Part shown: one piece after another, positions 1-7,350 of the stretch
Layout of the letters: each line of letters opens with the position of its first letter
Position numbering within the stretch: the first letter of the stretch is position 1
Notes under the pieces: generated by a model
The model's database searches: none
The model's input: only the letters and a program-made list of their open reading frames with translations
Told to the model about the DNA's origin: nothing
Position numbers and translations under genes: made by a program
NCBI GenBank assembly: GCA_002452095.1
Contig: DKEG01000047.1
Span: 1 to 9,207, forward strand
DNA from: Bacteroidales bacterium UBA6828
GTDB lineage: Bacteria > Bacteroidota > Bacteroidia > Bacteroidales > Paludibacteraceae
Length of the DNA stretch: 9,207 nt
Direction: 5' to 3'

Positions 1-63
1 TTTGATGCGGTTGCCCTGTTCTTGCAATGCATAAATGTGTTAATGTTTGATGCGGTTGCCCTG
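1..63. repeat. 18-bp direct repeat, two copies 45 bp apart
   Basis: The 18-mer TTTGATGCGGTTGCCCTG occurs at 1-18 and again, identically, at 46-63, with 27 bp of unrelated sequence between. The window begins exactly with the first copy, so a longer array may lie to the left. The spacing is a multiple of three, and the plus frame that starts at base 1 stays open through both copies to a TAA at 70-72. The repeat could therefore be the end of an upstream coding sequence, but its 23 residues match no family I recognise. Non-coding DNA is equally possible. Confidence 0.8.
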
Positions 64-80
64 AAGAAATAAGGGCGAAA

Positions 81-112
81 TTTGCATATTCAGCGGAAAA
101 AGGCTATCTTTG
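81..112 (+). promoter_or_regulatory. Bacteroidota-type promoter for the pgpH-like gene
   Basis: A TTTG (-33 box) at 81-84 is followed after 20 bp by TATCTTTG at 105-112, an exact match to the TAnnTTTG -7 consensus of the Bacteroidota primary sigma factor. Transcription would start at about 117-120, giving a leader of roughly 165 nt before the ATG at 283. The match and spacing are seen in the sequence; activity is inferred. It is the only convincing promoter I found for the plus-strand run. Confidence 0.75.
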
Positions 113-133
113 CAGGCAAAACAGGGAGGTGTT

Positions 134-181
134 ATGATGGTTGTCTTGCCAAACTTGATTGATTACTTGATTGATATTTGA
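134..181 (+). CDS. Possible 15-residue leader ORF
   Basis: Tandem ATG codons at 134 and 137 open a short frame reading MMVVLPNLIDYLIDI, which stops at TGA 179-181. A GGGAGG at 124-129 sits four bases before the first ATG. That is unusual here because the neighbouring genes lack Shine-Dalgarno-like sequences. The ORF lies between the promoter and the main start, where translation of a leader peptide could affect expression of the downstream gene. No database family or regulatory amino-acid run is recognisable, and an ORF this short can arise by chance, so it is only a candidate. Confidence 0.25.
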   Translation: MMVVLPNLIDYLIDI

Positions 182-200
182 TTGATGCTTAATTGATGCT

Positions 201-260
201 TAATTGATTGATACTTAATTGATTGATACTTAATTGATTGATACTTAATTGATTGATACT
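201..260 (+). repeat. 15-bp tandem repeat in the 5' leader of the pgpH-like gene
   Basis: Four perfect head-to-tail copies of TAATTGATTGATACT lie at 201-215, 216-230, 231-245 and 246-260. They are preceded by degenerate shorter relatives containing TTGATGCT (about 179-200) and TTGATTGAT or TTGATTACT stretches from 155. The array ends 22 bp before the start codon, so it lies inside the transcribed leader. It is AT-rich and could provide an unstructured ribosome-binding region. Copy-number change by slippage would alter leader length in 15-nt steps. Confidence 0.95.
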
Positions 261-282
261 TACTTCCATTTTGCTTTGCGCT

Positions 283-2193
283 ATGAAGAAAATACAACTT
301 ACCGGGCATACGATGCCGAAGGAGATATTCCGTATTCTTGCTTTTGTGGCACTGGCAGTGCTGACAGTGCTGCTGTTTCCGCGCTACAACACGTCGTTCC
401 GCTACCATTTCGAGGTAGGCAAGCCGTGGGCATACGAACTGATCACCGCTGAGTTTGACTTTCCGATTTACAAGACGGACAAGCAGTTGAAGCAGGAGCA
501 GGAGCAACTGTTGTCGGGTTTTGCACCCTATTTCCGCTATACGGACGGTGCGCCGCAGTTGCCGCTGATAGTGTCGCTGCAAGATATGGAGGCACTCCGG
601 AATGAGGGTTACAGCCGCATATCGGTGGTACAGAACAAGACATCGAAAGTATATCCGCTGTCGCAGGTTTATACACCGGGCAAGGCATGTGAGCATTTCG
701 GCGAGGCATACGACGATGCGAAGCCCAATCTGGTACAGGATACGGCACTGACCAACACGATGCGCACGAAGTTGCTTGCTTCGATTGCGCCGACGCAGGG
801 AGTGATACAGACGGGTGAGAAAATCATTGACCGCGGTGAGATTGTAACGGAGCAGGACTATCAGATACTGGAGTCGCTGCGCCGCGCATACGCAGACGAG
901 AGCGTCAGCCAGCACCAGCGCATATTGTCCATAGCGGGGGAAAGCATTATGATATGCCTGTTTATTGCGCTGTTTGTCATTTACTTGTATGTATTCCGCC
1001 GCTCGTATATCCAGAGTACTTCTACGGTCTTGTTCTTCTGTTTGGAGTCGGCGATAGTGATTGTGCTGTCGTGCCTGACGCTGCGCTATACGAGTCTGAG
1101 TATCTATCTGATACCCTTTGCATGGGTGCCTATTCTGACGCGCGTGTTTTTCGATGCCCGCACGGGATTGTTTCTGCATTTTACAACGGTGCTGATAGTG
1201 TCGCTGGCAGTGCCTGCGCCGGTGGAGTTTTTCTTTATCCAGATAACCGTGGGAATGGTGGCGGTGTCGAGTCTGAGCGATATGACGCGCAGGGCGCAGT
1301 TGGCGCAGACAGCGGGTTGGATATTCCTCACGCAGACCGTGGCTTACACCGCTTTTGCGTTTGCCACGTCGGGCGACTACCACGCCATAGACCCGATGAT
1401 GTATGTATATTTTCTAGTGAATGCGCTGCTGATTATCGGTTCTTACGGAATGATTTATCTGTTTGAGAAACTGTTCCGTTTTATATCATCGATTACGCTG
1501 GTGGAACTGACGGACATCAATTCCGACCTGCTCCATACACTGGCGGAGAAAGCCCCCGGGACGTTTCAGCACTCGATGCAGGTGTCGAACCTCGCCACGG
1601 AGGCAGCCAAAGCCATCGGTGCAAATGCGCTGCTCGTGCGGACGGGGGCATTGTACCACGACATAGGCAAACTGACCAATCCGTACTATTTCACGGAGAA
1701 CCAGCAGGGCGGTCCCAACCCGCTGTCGGAGATGGAGCCTACCGAGGCGGCAAAGATAGTGATTGCGCATGTGGCGGACGGTGTGGCACTGGCCCGCAAA
1801 CACCACCTGCCGGAGGTGATTATCAACTTTATTGCCACGCACCACGGCACCTCGCTTACGCGCTATTTCTACAACACCTACGTGAACGCCCACCCCGGTG
1901 AGAAGGTGGACAAAAGGCTGTTCCAGTATCCGGGTCCGAAACCGAGTACGAAAGAGGGGGCAATACTGATGATGGCGGACGCAGTGGAGGCACGCTCGCG
2001 CAGTCTGAGTACGTTTACCGAAGAGACTATCAGTCAGGCAGTGGATCAGATGATTGACCAGCAGATAGCGGACGGGCAGTTCTCGGAGACACCGCTGTCG
2101 TTCAAAGACGTGGAGGACATACGCCGTGTGTTCAAAAACAGACTTGTGGCAATGAACCACCACAGAATCACGTACCCGAGTATTCAGAAATAA
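283..2193 (+). CDS. pgpH: PgpH-type membrane HD-domain phosphodiesterase (7TM-HD family)
   Basis: This is a membrane-anchored HD-domain phosphohydrolase of about 636 residues. By homology to Listeria PgpH it probably hydrolyses cyclic di-AMP in the cytoplasm. The N-terminal membrane segment (about residues 16-32) is followed by an extracytoplasmic 7TMR-HDED-like domain (about 35-218), containing AEFDFPIYKT. Seven hydrophobic helices follow between about 220 and 392. The cytoplasmic HD domain carries TFQHS (H430), YHDIGK (H459-D460), IAHV (H496), ATHHG (H520-H521) and MMADAVEA (D566), which are the expected metal-ligand positions. I chose the ATG at 283 (MKKIQL) because the only in-frame upstream start is a TTG at 253 inside the 15-bp repeat. 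The gene has its own promoter at 81-112. The family assignment is firm; the c-di-AMP substrate is inferred. Confidence 0.9.
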   Translation: MKKIQLTGHTMPKEIFRILAFVALAVLTVLLFPRYNTSFRYHFEVGKPWAYELITAEFDFPIYKTDKQLKQEQEQLLSGFAPYFRYTDGAPQLPLIVSLQDMEALRNEGYSRISVVQNKTSKVYPLSQVYTPGKACEHFGEAYDDAKPNLVQDTALTNTMRTKLLASIAPTQGVIQTGEKIIDRGEIVTEQDYQILESLRRAYADESVSQHQRILSIAGESIMICLFIALFVIYLYVFRRSYIQSTSTVLFFCLESAIVIVLSCLTLRYTSLSIYLIPFAWVPILTRVFFDARTGLFLHFTTVLIVSLAVPAPVEFFFIQITVGMVAVSSLSDMTRRAQLAQTAGWIFLTQTVAYTAFAFATSGDYHAIDPMMYVYFLVNALLIIGSYGMIYLFEKLFRFISSITLVELTDINSDLLHTLAEKAPGTFQHSMQVSNLATEAAKAIGANALLVRTGALYHDIGKLTNPYYFTENQQGGPNPLSEMEPTEAAKIVIAHVADGVALARKHHLPEVIINFIATHHGTSLTRYFYNTYVNAHPGEKVDKRLFQYPGPKPSTKEGAILMMADAVEARSRSLSTFTEETISQAVDQMIDQQIADGQFSETPLSFKDVEDIRRVFKNRLVAMNHHRITYPSIQK

Positions 2194-2253
2194 TAGTTTA
2201 TTCGTTTATGGGTTTATTAGTTATGCGGCGTTGAATAAGTTTAGAAGTTGAAT

Positions 2254-2275
2254 GGGTTTAACCTAAAATAAACCC
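2254..2275 (+). other. Inverted repeat downstream of the pgpH-like gene
   Basis: GGGTTTA (2254-2260) and TAAACCC (2269-2275) form a perfect 7-bp inverted repeat around an 8-nt loop, about 60 bp after the stop codon. No T-run follows, so this is not a standard intrinsic terminator. It could stabilise an mRNA 3' end or attenuate read-through. The rest of the 2194-2278 stretch is AT-rich; I found no TAnnTTTG box and no ORF in it. Confidence 0.4.
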
Positions 2276-2278
2276 GCC

Positions 2279-2376
2279 AAACCACGTATCAACGCATAAA
2301 CGCATAAACCTATCAACGCATAAACCACGTATCAACTCATCAACGCATAAACGCATAAACCTATCAACGTATCAAC
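2279..2376 (+). repeat. Imperfect nested repeat array upstream of the dus gene
   Basis: A 31-bp sequence occurs identically at 2288-2318 and 2339-2369 (51-bp period). It begins ATCAACGCATAAACGCATAA and ends CCTATCAACG. A second motif, AAACCACGTATCAAC, occurs at 2279-2293 and 2322-2336. The whole block is built from short modules (CATAAAC, TATCAAC, ACGTATCAAC) in different combinations, and each 31-bp copy contains GCATAAAC twice. It ends 6 bp before the dus start codon. Related inverted sequence (TTTATGGGTTTAT, about 2204-2216) sits just after the upstream gene, so long-range pairing is conceivable. Confidence 0.9.
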
Positions 2377-2382
2377 AAACCA

Positions 2383-3348
2383 ATGCAACTGTATCTTGCT
2401 CCGATGGAGGATGTAACCGACCCTGCGTTCCGATTGCTCTGCAAGCGGTTCGGGGCGGACAGGGTCTATACCGAGTTTGTGAATGCCGATGCGCTGGTGC
2501 GCGATGTGGCTTCCACGACCCGCAAACTGCAAATAAGCGACGAGGAACGCCCTGTGGCGATACAGATATACGGGCGCGAACCCGAACCGATGGCGGACGC
2601 GGCACGGATTGTAGAGCAGGCAAGACCGGATTTTATCGACATCAATTTCGGCTGCCCCGTGAAGAAAGTGGCAGGCAAGGGAGCCGGTGCGGGACTGCTG
2701 CAAGACATACCCAAGTTGCTCAGTATCACCCGCGCGGTGGTGGATGCGGTGCATACGCCCGTAACGGTCAAGACCCGTCTCGGCTGGGACGACGACCACC
2801 GTATCATTGTGAATCTGGCGGAGGCGTTGCAGGATTGCGGCATTGCCGAACTGGCGATACACGGGCGGACGCGCAGCCAGATGTACCGCGGCGAGGCGGA
2901 CTGGACGCTGATAGGGGCGGTGAAGAACAATCCGCGTATGCATATCCCGATTATCGGCAACGGCGATGTTAGCACGCCCGAGCGAGCCAAAGACTGTTTC
3001 GACCGCTATGGCGTGGACGCAATAATGGTGGGGCGTGCCACATTCGGCTGCCCGTGGATATTCGAGGATATGAAACACTACTTGGAGACCGGCGAACTGC
3101 TGCCACAGCGCGATATGGCGTGGTGCGTAGGGATACTGAAAGAGCATGTACTGCGCAGTATCGCATGGATAGGCGACGAGCGCAAAGGCATAGTCCACAG
3201 CCGCCGCCATTTTGCCGCTTCGCCCGTTTTCAAAGGGCTGCCCGATTTCAAGCAGACCCGTATCGCATTGCTCCGTGCGGAGACGCAGGACGAGGTGTTC
3301 CGTATAATGGACGAGATAGTGGAGAGGTACGGGGGATTAGAGATTTAG
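2383..3348 (+). CDS. dusB: tRNA-dihydrouridine synthase (DusB-like)
   Basis: This 321-residue flavoenzyme reduces specific uridines in the D-loop of tRNA to dihydrouridine, using FMN and NADPH. Visible family signatures are APMEDVTD at residues 6-13, the active-site NFGCPVKKV with catalytic C91, VKTRLGW with K130, the IHGRTR motif (H160, R162), IGNGDV at 191-196 and VGRATFG at 216-222 for FMN phosphate binding. A C-terminal helical tRNA-binding domain follows from about residue 245. The start at 2383 is the first ATG after an in-frame TAA at 2356-2358. The N-terminus begins only five residues before APMED, shorter than many homologues. The gene follows the pgpH-like gene after a repeat-filled 189-bp spacer and lies 44 bp before the dCMP deaminase. 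The exact Dus subgroup is inferred. Confidence 0.93.
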   Translation: MQLYLAPMEDVTDPAFRLLCKRFGADRVYTEFVNADALVRDVASTTRKLQISDEERPVAIQIYGREPEPMADAARIVEQARPDFIDINFGCPVKKVAGKGAGAGLLQDIPKLLSITRAVVDAVHTPVTVKTRLGWDDDHRIIVNLAEALQDCGIAELAIHGRTRSQMYRGEADWTLIGAVKNNPRMHIPIIGNGDVSTPERAKDCFDRYGVDAIMVGRATFGCPWIFEDMKHYLETGELLPQRDMAWCVGILKEHVLRSIAWIGDERKGIVHSRRHFAASPVFKGLPDFKQTRIALLRAETQDEVFRIMDEIVERYGGLEI

Positions 3349-3392
3349 CGTGGCACGGGATTTGTATAACGATAGATGAAACTTATATAACT

Positions 3393-3818
3393 ATGGACAA
3401 ACAGACCAAACGAGACCATCTGTATATGCGTATGGCACGCACGTGGGCGGAGAACAGTTACTGCCGCCGCCGCCAAGTGGGCGCACTGCTGGTAAAAGAC
3501 CAAATGATCATATCCGACGGGTACAACGGTACGCCAAGCGGCTTCGAAAACAACTGCGAGGACGAAAACAACGTATCCAAACCATACGTGCTGCACGCCG
3601 AAGCAAACGCCATCACCAAGGTAGCACGCAGCAACAACAGCAGCGAGGGGGCGACGCTGTACGTTACCGCCTCGCCCTGTATGGAGTGCTCCAAACTGAT
3701 AATTCAGGCGGGTATCAGGCGCGTGGTATATGGCGAAGAGTACCGCATTATGGACGGCATCGACCTGCTGCAACGGGCAGGGATAGAGGTGTGTTATCTA
3801 AAGGATATAGAAAAATAG
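3393..3818 (+). CDS. dCMP deaminase (ComEB-like)
   Basis: This 141-residue zinc enzyme of the cytidine/deoxycytidylate deaminase family converts dCMP to dUMP, the substrate for thymidylate synthase. The zinc site is complete: HAEANAI gives H68 and catalytic E70, and SPCMEC gives C96 and C99. The substrate-pocket stretch SDGYNGTPSGFENNCED (residues 41-57) is typical of dCMP deaminases rather than free-nucleoside or tRNA-adenosine deaminases. The ATG at 3393 gives the usual short N-terminus. The frame stays open far upstream, but that extension overlaps dus in another frame and is not plausible coding sequence. The 3' end is part of a short tandem duplication that also forms the spacer before the protease gene. 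Confidence 0.93.
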   Translation: MDKQTKRDHLYMRMARTWAENSYCRRRQVGALLVKDQMIISDGYNGTPSGFENNCEDENNVSKPYVLHAEANAITKVARSNNSSEGATLYVTASPCMECSKLIIQAGIRRVVYGEEYRIMDGIDLLQRAGIEVCYLKDIEK

Positions 3819-3836
3819 AAGGATAGAAAAATAGAA
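3803..3836 (+). repeat. Tandem duplication across the deaminase/protease gene junction
   Basis: GGATATAGAAAAATAGAA (3803-3820) is followed directly by GGATAGAAAAATAGAA (3821-3836), the same sequence apart from a 2-bp indel. The first copy carries the last deaminase codons and its TAG (3816-3818). The second fills the spacer, and its last A is the first base of the protease ATG. The purine-rich, A-rich second copy is likely to serve as the ribosome-loading region for the protease gene. Confidence 0.85.
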
Positions 3837-5467
3837 TGATTATGAAGAACGCAAAGAAGTATATTTTCCCGACGGTGGCGGTAGTATGTCTGCTGGCGGG
3901 TTTTCTGATAGGCGATGCGGTGAGCAACAAGGTGAACGCACAGCGTTTTGTATTCCAAAACGGGCAGTTCTACCAGCAGCCGCAATCGAAGATAGACCAG
4001 TTGATGCAACTGATGCAGACCGCCTACGTGGACGAGTTGGACATCGATTCGCTCACCGATGAGGTGATGCAAGACATCGTGCAGAAACTTGACCCACACT
4101 CCGCCTATATCCCGAAGAAAGACCTAGAGATGGTCAATTCGGAGTTGTCGTCTTCGTTCTCGGGTATAGGTGTGCAGTTCACCATCCAAAGCGATACGAT
4201 CAACATCGTTGCCGTGGTGGCAGGAGGTCCGAGCGAAGGTATCGGTGTGCTGGCGGGCGACAAGATCATCACAGTGGACGACTCGCTGTTTGTGGGTAAG
4301 AAAATCAACAACGAGCGTGTGATGCATACGCTGCGCGGGGAGAAAGGCACCAAAGTGAAGATAGGCGTAAAACGCAGCGGCGAACCCGACCTGCTCTACT
4401 TCACCATCACCCGCGGTGATATACCCGTAACATCGGTGGACGCGAAATTTATCATCCCCGCAAAGAACGGCGAAAAGATCGGATTTGTACGCGTGAACAA
4501 ATTCGGCGAGAACACCTATAACGAGTTTATATCGGCACTGGCATCGCTGAAAGCACAGGGGGCGACGGCATATATTGTGGATCTGCGCGAGAACTCGGGC
4601 GGGTTTATGGACCAGGCTATCCGTATGGCAAACGAGTTCCTCAATGCAGGTGAGATGATAGTCTATGCCGAGGGGCGTGCTTACCCGCGCTATGAGGCGA
4701 AAGCCAACGGAACAGGGCGTTTCAAGAACGTGCCGCTCGCCGTACTGATTGACGATTTCTCGGCATCGGCAAGCGAGATCTTCTCGGGGGCGATGCAGGA
4801 CAACGACCGCGCCGTGATAGTCGGCCGCCGCTCATTCGGCAAGGGGCTGGTACAGCAGCAGATGCCTTTTGCGGACGGCAGTGCGATACGCCTGACCGTG
4901 GCACGCTACTACACCCCCTCGGGGCGTTGCATACAGAAGCCCTATACCCTCGGCGACCAGATGGACTACGAGAAAGAACTGCTCGACCGGTTTGAGAACG
5001 GCGAGTTCTACAATGCGGACAGCATCCACTATACGGACACCACAGAATATCACACTAAGAACGGGCGTATCGTTCACGGCGGAGGAGGAATTATGCCCGA
5101 TGTATTCGTCGGACGCGACACAACGCTATATAGTCCGTATTTCAACAAGGTGGTCAATCGTGCATACACCTATCAGTTTGCTTATCAATATACCAACCAA
5201 CACCGCAAGGAACTGACGAAGTATAAGGACTGGCAGGCATTGGAGAAACACCTGAATGACGCCAACTGGCTGCCCGAGTTTGTGGCTTACTGCAAAGAGA
5301 AGGGTATAGAACCCAACGAAGCGGACATACGCAAGTCGCGCCAGCCGCTGACACGACTGGTGAATGCCTACATCGTGCGCAATATCCTCGGCGACGAGGG
5401 TTTCTTCCCGCTCTTTGAGCGCGATGACGAGATTACCAAGCGGGCGGTAGAGGAACTGTCGAAATAA
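3836..5467 (+). CDS. ctpA: C-terminal processing protease, S41 family (CtpA/Prc-like)
   Basis: This is a 543-residue serine protease of peptidase family S41A, expected to act in the periplasm on C-termini of envelope proteins. A hydrophobic N-terminal segment (about residues 9-26) after KNAKK acts as a signal or membrane anchor; there is no lipobox. A PDZ domain spans about 100-190, starting near SFSGIGVQF. The protease core runs from GFVRVNKFG (about 216) and includes DLRENSGG (249-256), FSASASEIF with S311, and SFGKGLVQQ with K336 and Q340. The S311-K336 spacing of 25 residues matches the Ser-Lys dyad of E. coli Prc. The extra C-terminal region (about 370-543) is common in Bacteroidota homologues. 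The start could also be the ATG at 3842, six bases downstream. The gene lies 17 bp after the deaminase gene and 2 bp before the next. Confidence 0.93.
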   Translation: MIMKNAKKYIFPTVAVVCLLAGFLIGDAVSNKVNAQRFVFQNGQFYQQPQSKIDQLMQLMQTAYVDELDIDSLTDEVMQDIVQKLDPHSAYIPKKDLEMVNSELSSSFSGIGVQFTIQSDTINIVAVVAGGPSEGIGVLAGDKIITVDDSLFVGKKINNERVMHTLRGEKGTKVKIGVKRSGEPDLLYFTITRGDIPVTSVDAKFIIPAKNGEKIGFVRVNKFGENTYNEFISALASLKAQGATAYIVDLRENSGGFMDQAIRMANEFLNAGEMIVYAEGRAYPRYEAKANGTGRFKNVPLAVLIDDFSASASEIFSGAMQDNDRAVIVGRRSFGKGLVQQQMPFADGSAIRLTVARYYTPSGRCIQKPYTLGDQMDYEKELLDRFENGEFYNADSIHYTDTTEYHTKNGRIVHGGGGIMPDVFVGRDTTLYSPYFNKVVNRAYTYQFAYQYTNQHRKELTKYKDWQALEKHLNDANWLPEFVAYCKEKGIEPNEADIRKSRQPLTRLVNAYIVRNILGDEGFFPLFERDDEITKRAVEELSK

Positions 5468-5469
5468 TT

Positions 5470-7278
5470 ATGAATGAAAAAGATATGACTGTTTTGGAAA
5501 AATTGGCTGCTTTGCGCGAGTTGATGCGCAAACACAGGTTGAGTGCGTATATCGTACCCGGTACAGACCCGCACGCCTCGGAATATATGGCGGAGCATTG
5601 GACGGAAATCACATGGCTGTCCGGTTTCAAGGGGGAGACGGGTACCGTGCTGGTTACTATGGACAAGGCGTTCCTTTGGACGGACTCGCGTTACTATCTG
5701 CAGGCAAACATTGAGTTGGCAGGTTCGTCGGTGGAACTGATGCGCGAGTCGGATATTGACTGCCCGACCATTCCCCAATGGCTCTGCGAGAACGTACATG
5801 GAACGGTGGGACTGAACCCCGAGATGTACAGTGTGAATGCCTTTGCGGCACTGCAAAGCGAACTGGCGGAAGCAGGGCTGACCACCAAGTCTATTGATCT
5901 GATCCGCCCGCTGTGGGCAGATAATCGTCCTGCTATCCCGCAGAACCCGCTCTATGAATACGGGGAGCAGTATGCAGGCGAGCCGGTACAGAGCAAACTG
6001 GCACGTATCCGCGAGGCAATGACAAAGAAAAAAGCCGATGCGATGATTATCTCTGCATTGGACGAAATAGCATGGCTGCTCAATATCCGCGGCACAGATG
6101 TAGAGTATAATCCGATGGTAATCAGTTATGTAGTATTAGAATCAAACCGCTGTACGCTGTTTGTGGACGCAAAGAAAGTGGACGCAAAGGCGGCTGCCTA
6201 CCTGCAACGGGAGCATATTGACGTGCAAGGCTATGAGGACGTGTTTGCCTATATCGCCGGTCTCAAAGGCACGGTGATGTTTGACGGAGCGAAAGTAAAC
6301 GAGGCACTCTATGAGGCTATTCCTGCGGCTTGCAGGAAAGTGAACGCACAATCGCCAATTTTGGTAGCCAAGAGCAAGAAGAATGCGGTGGAGATAGAGG
6401 GCGAGCGTATCGCTATGCGCGAGGATGCCGTGGCACTGACCCGTTTCTTCCGCTGGCTGGCGGAAGAGGCGTTTGCCAACGGACAGACGCAAACCGAATG
6501 GTCGCTGATGGAGAAACTGCACGAGTACCGCACTATGGGGAAACATTTTGTAGAAGAGTCGTTCGGTACAATAGCCGGTTACAACGGCAACGGGGCGATC
6601 GTCCATTACGCCGCCACGGCAGACCATTGCGCCGAGGTGCGCCCCGAAGGAATGCTCCTGCTGGACTCGGGCGGACAATACCTCGACGGCACCACCGACA
6701 TCACGCGTACCACATGGCTCGGCGGCGTGATACCCGAACAGGCGAAACTCGACTACACCTATACCCTCAAGGGGCATATCGCTTTGCAAACCGCTCGTTT
6801 CCCGCGCGGTACACGCGGTAACCAACTGGACGCCTTGGCAAAGCAGTATATGTGGGCAAACGGCATCACCTTCGGGCATGGTACGGGGCATGGTGTAGGG
6901 CATTTTCTCGGTTGCCACGAGGGACCGCAGAACATACGCACCGACAACAACCCGACGCAGTTGGAAGTCGGGCAGATTGTATCGGACGAACCGGGTATCT
7001 ACCGCACCAACCAATGGGGTATCCGTATCGAAAACCTGATCACCGTCATTCCCGCAGAGCGCAAGGCTGCTGCAACCACCGATGACGAGTTCCTTACATT
7101 CGAAACGCTGACCCTCTGTTTCTATGACACCGCGCTCATCGAGATGTCGCTGATGACACCTGCCGAAATAGAGTGGCTCAACAGATACCATACGTGGGTG
7201 TATAAAGAGATTGCGCCGCGCTTGGACGCACACGATGCGGCGTTTCTGAAAGAAAAATGCAAACCACTGTCGCTATAA
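5470..7278 (+). CDS. Xaa-Pro aminopeptidase, M24B family (long aminopeptidase P form)
   Basis: This 602-residue dinuclear-metal peptidase removes an N-terminal residue preceding proline. It has the three-part layout of the long aminopeptidase P form (human XPNPEP1-like) rather than the roughly 440-residue E. coli PepP form: two creatinase-like N-terminal domains (about 1-150 and 160-310) and a C-terminal pita-bread catalytic domain. Metal ligands are visible as LLDSGGQYLDGTTD (D399 and D410), GHGTGHGVGHF (H474), SDEPGIY (E507) and RIENL (E521). Their spacing matches the human enzyme, and H478 and H483 (CHEGP) fit the substrate-site histidines. There is no signal peptide, so the enzyme is probably cytoplasmic. 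The ATG at 5470 follows the protease stop by 2 bp, implying co-transcription; an ATG at 5485 is a possible alternative start. A strong hairpin terminator follows. Confidence 0.94.
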   Translation: MNEKDMTVLEKLAALRELMRKHRLSAYIVPGTDPHASEYMAEHWTEITWLSGFKGETGTVLVTMDKAFLWTDSRYYLQANIELAGSSVELMRESDIDCPTIPQWLCENVHGTVGLNPEMYSVNAFAALQSELAEAGLTTKSIDLIRPLWADNRPAIPQNPLYEYGEQYAGEPVQSKLARIREAMTKKKADAMIISALDEIAWLLNIRGTDVEYNPMVISYVVLESNRCTLFVDAKKVDAKAAAYLQREHIDVQGYEDVFAYIAGLKGTVMFDGAKVNEALYEAIPAACRKVNAQSPILVAKSKKNAVEIEGERIAMREDAVALTRFFRWLAEEAFANGQTQTEWSLMEKLHEYRTMGKHFVEESFGTIAGYNGNGAIVHYAATADHCAEVRPEGMLLLDSGGQYLDGTTDITRTTWLGGVIPEQAKLDYTYTLKGHIALQTARFPRGTRGNQLDALAKQYMWANGITFGHGTGHGVGHFLGCHEGPQNIRTDNNPTQLEVGQIVSDEPGIYRTNQWGIRIENLITVIPAERKAAATTDDEFLTFETLTLCFYDTALIEMSLMTPAEIEWLNRYHTWVYKEIAPRLDAHDAAFLKEKCKPLSL

Positions 7279-7294
7279 AAACATAGCATACAAT

Positions 7295-7330
7295 AAAAAA
7301 GAGGTTGTCCAGTCAGGGCAACCTCTTTTT
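7295..7330. terminator. Bidirectional intrinsic terminator between convergent genes
   Basis: GAGGTTGTCC (7301-7310), loop AGTCA (7311-7315) and GGGCAACCTC (7316-7325) form a 10-bp stem with a single G-U pair. It is flanked by six A's (7295-7300) and five T's (7326-7330). The T-run ends plus-strand transcripts 17 bp after the aminopeptidase stop is passed, and the A-run reads as a T-run for the minus-strand glyQS transcript, whose stop is at 7351-7353. One hairpin therefore probably serves both genes. Confidence 0.92.
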
Positions 7331-7350
7331 GTATAATCTCTTGTGGGAAG

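Noticed and set aside
163..1383. A 406-codon minus-strand frame opposite the pgpH-like gene, ending in repeated YQSIK residues
   Set aside because: The YQSIK repeats are only the 15-bp tandem repeat read in reverse (15 is a multiple of three). The rest is antisense to a well-supported membrane HD protein.
3054..3392. An upstream extension of the dCMP deaminase frame
   Set aside because: It overlaps dus out of frame and has no family resemblance; the ATG at 3393 gives the normal length.
6142..7233. A 363-codon minus-strand frame opposite the aminopeptidase gene
   Set aside because: It is antisense to conserved M24B catalytic motifs and has no domain of its own.
7314..7323. CAGGGCAACC in the terminator, the reverse complement of GGTTGCCCTG within the 18-bp repeat at 1-63
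   Set aside because: A shared 10-mer is not strong evidence of relatedness, and the copies at 1-63 lack the partner arm of a hairpin.
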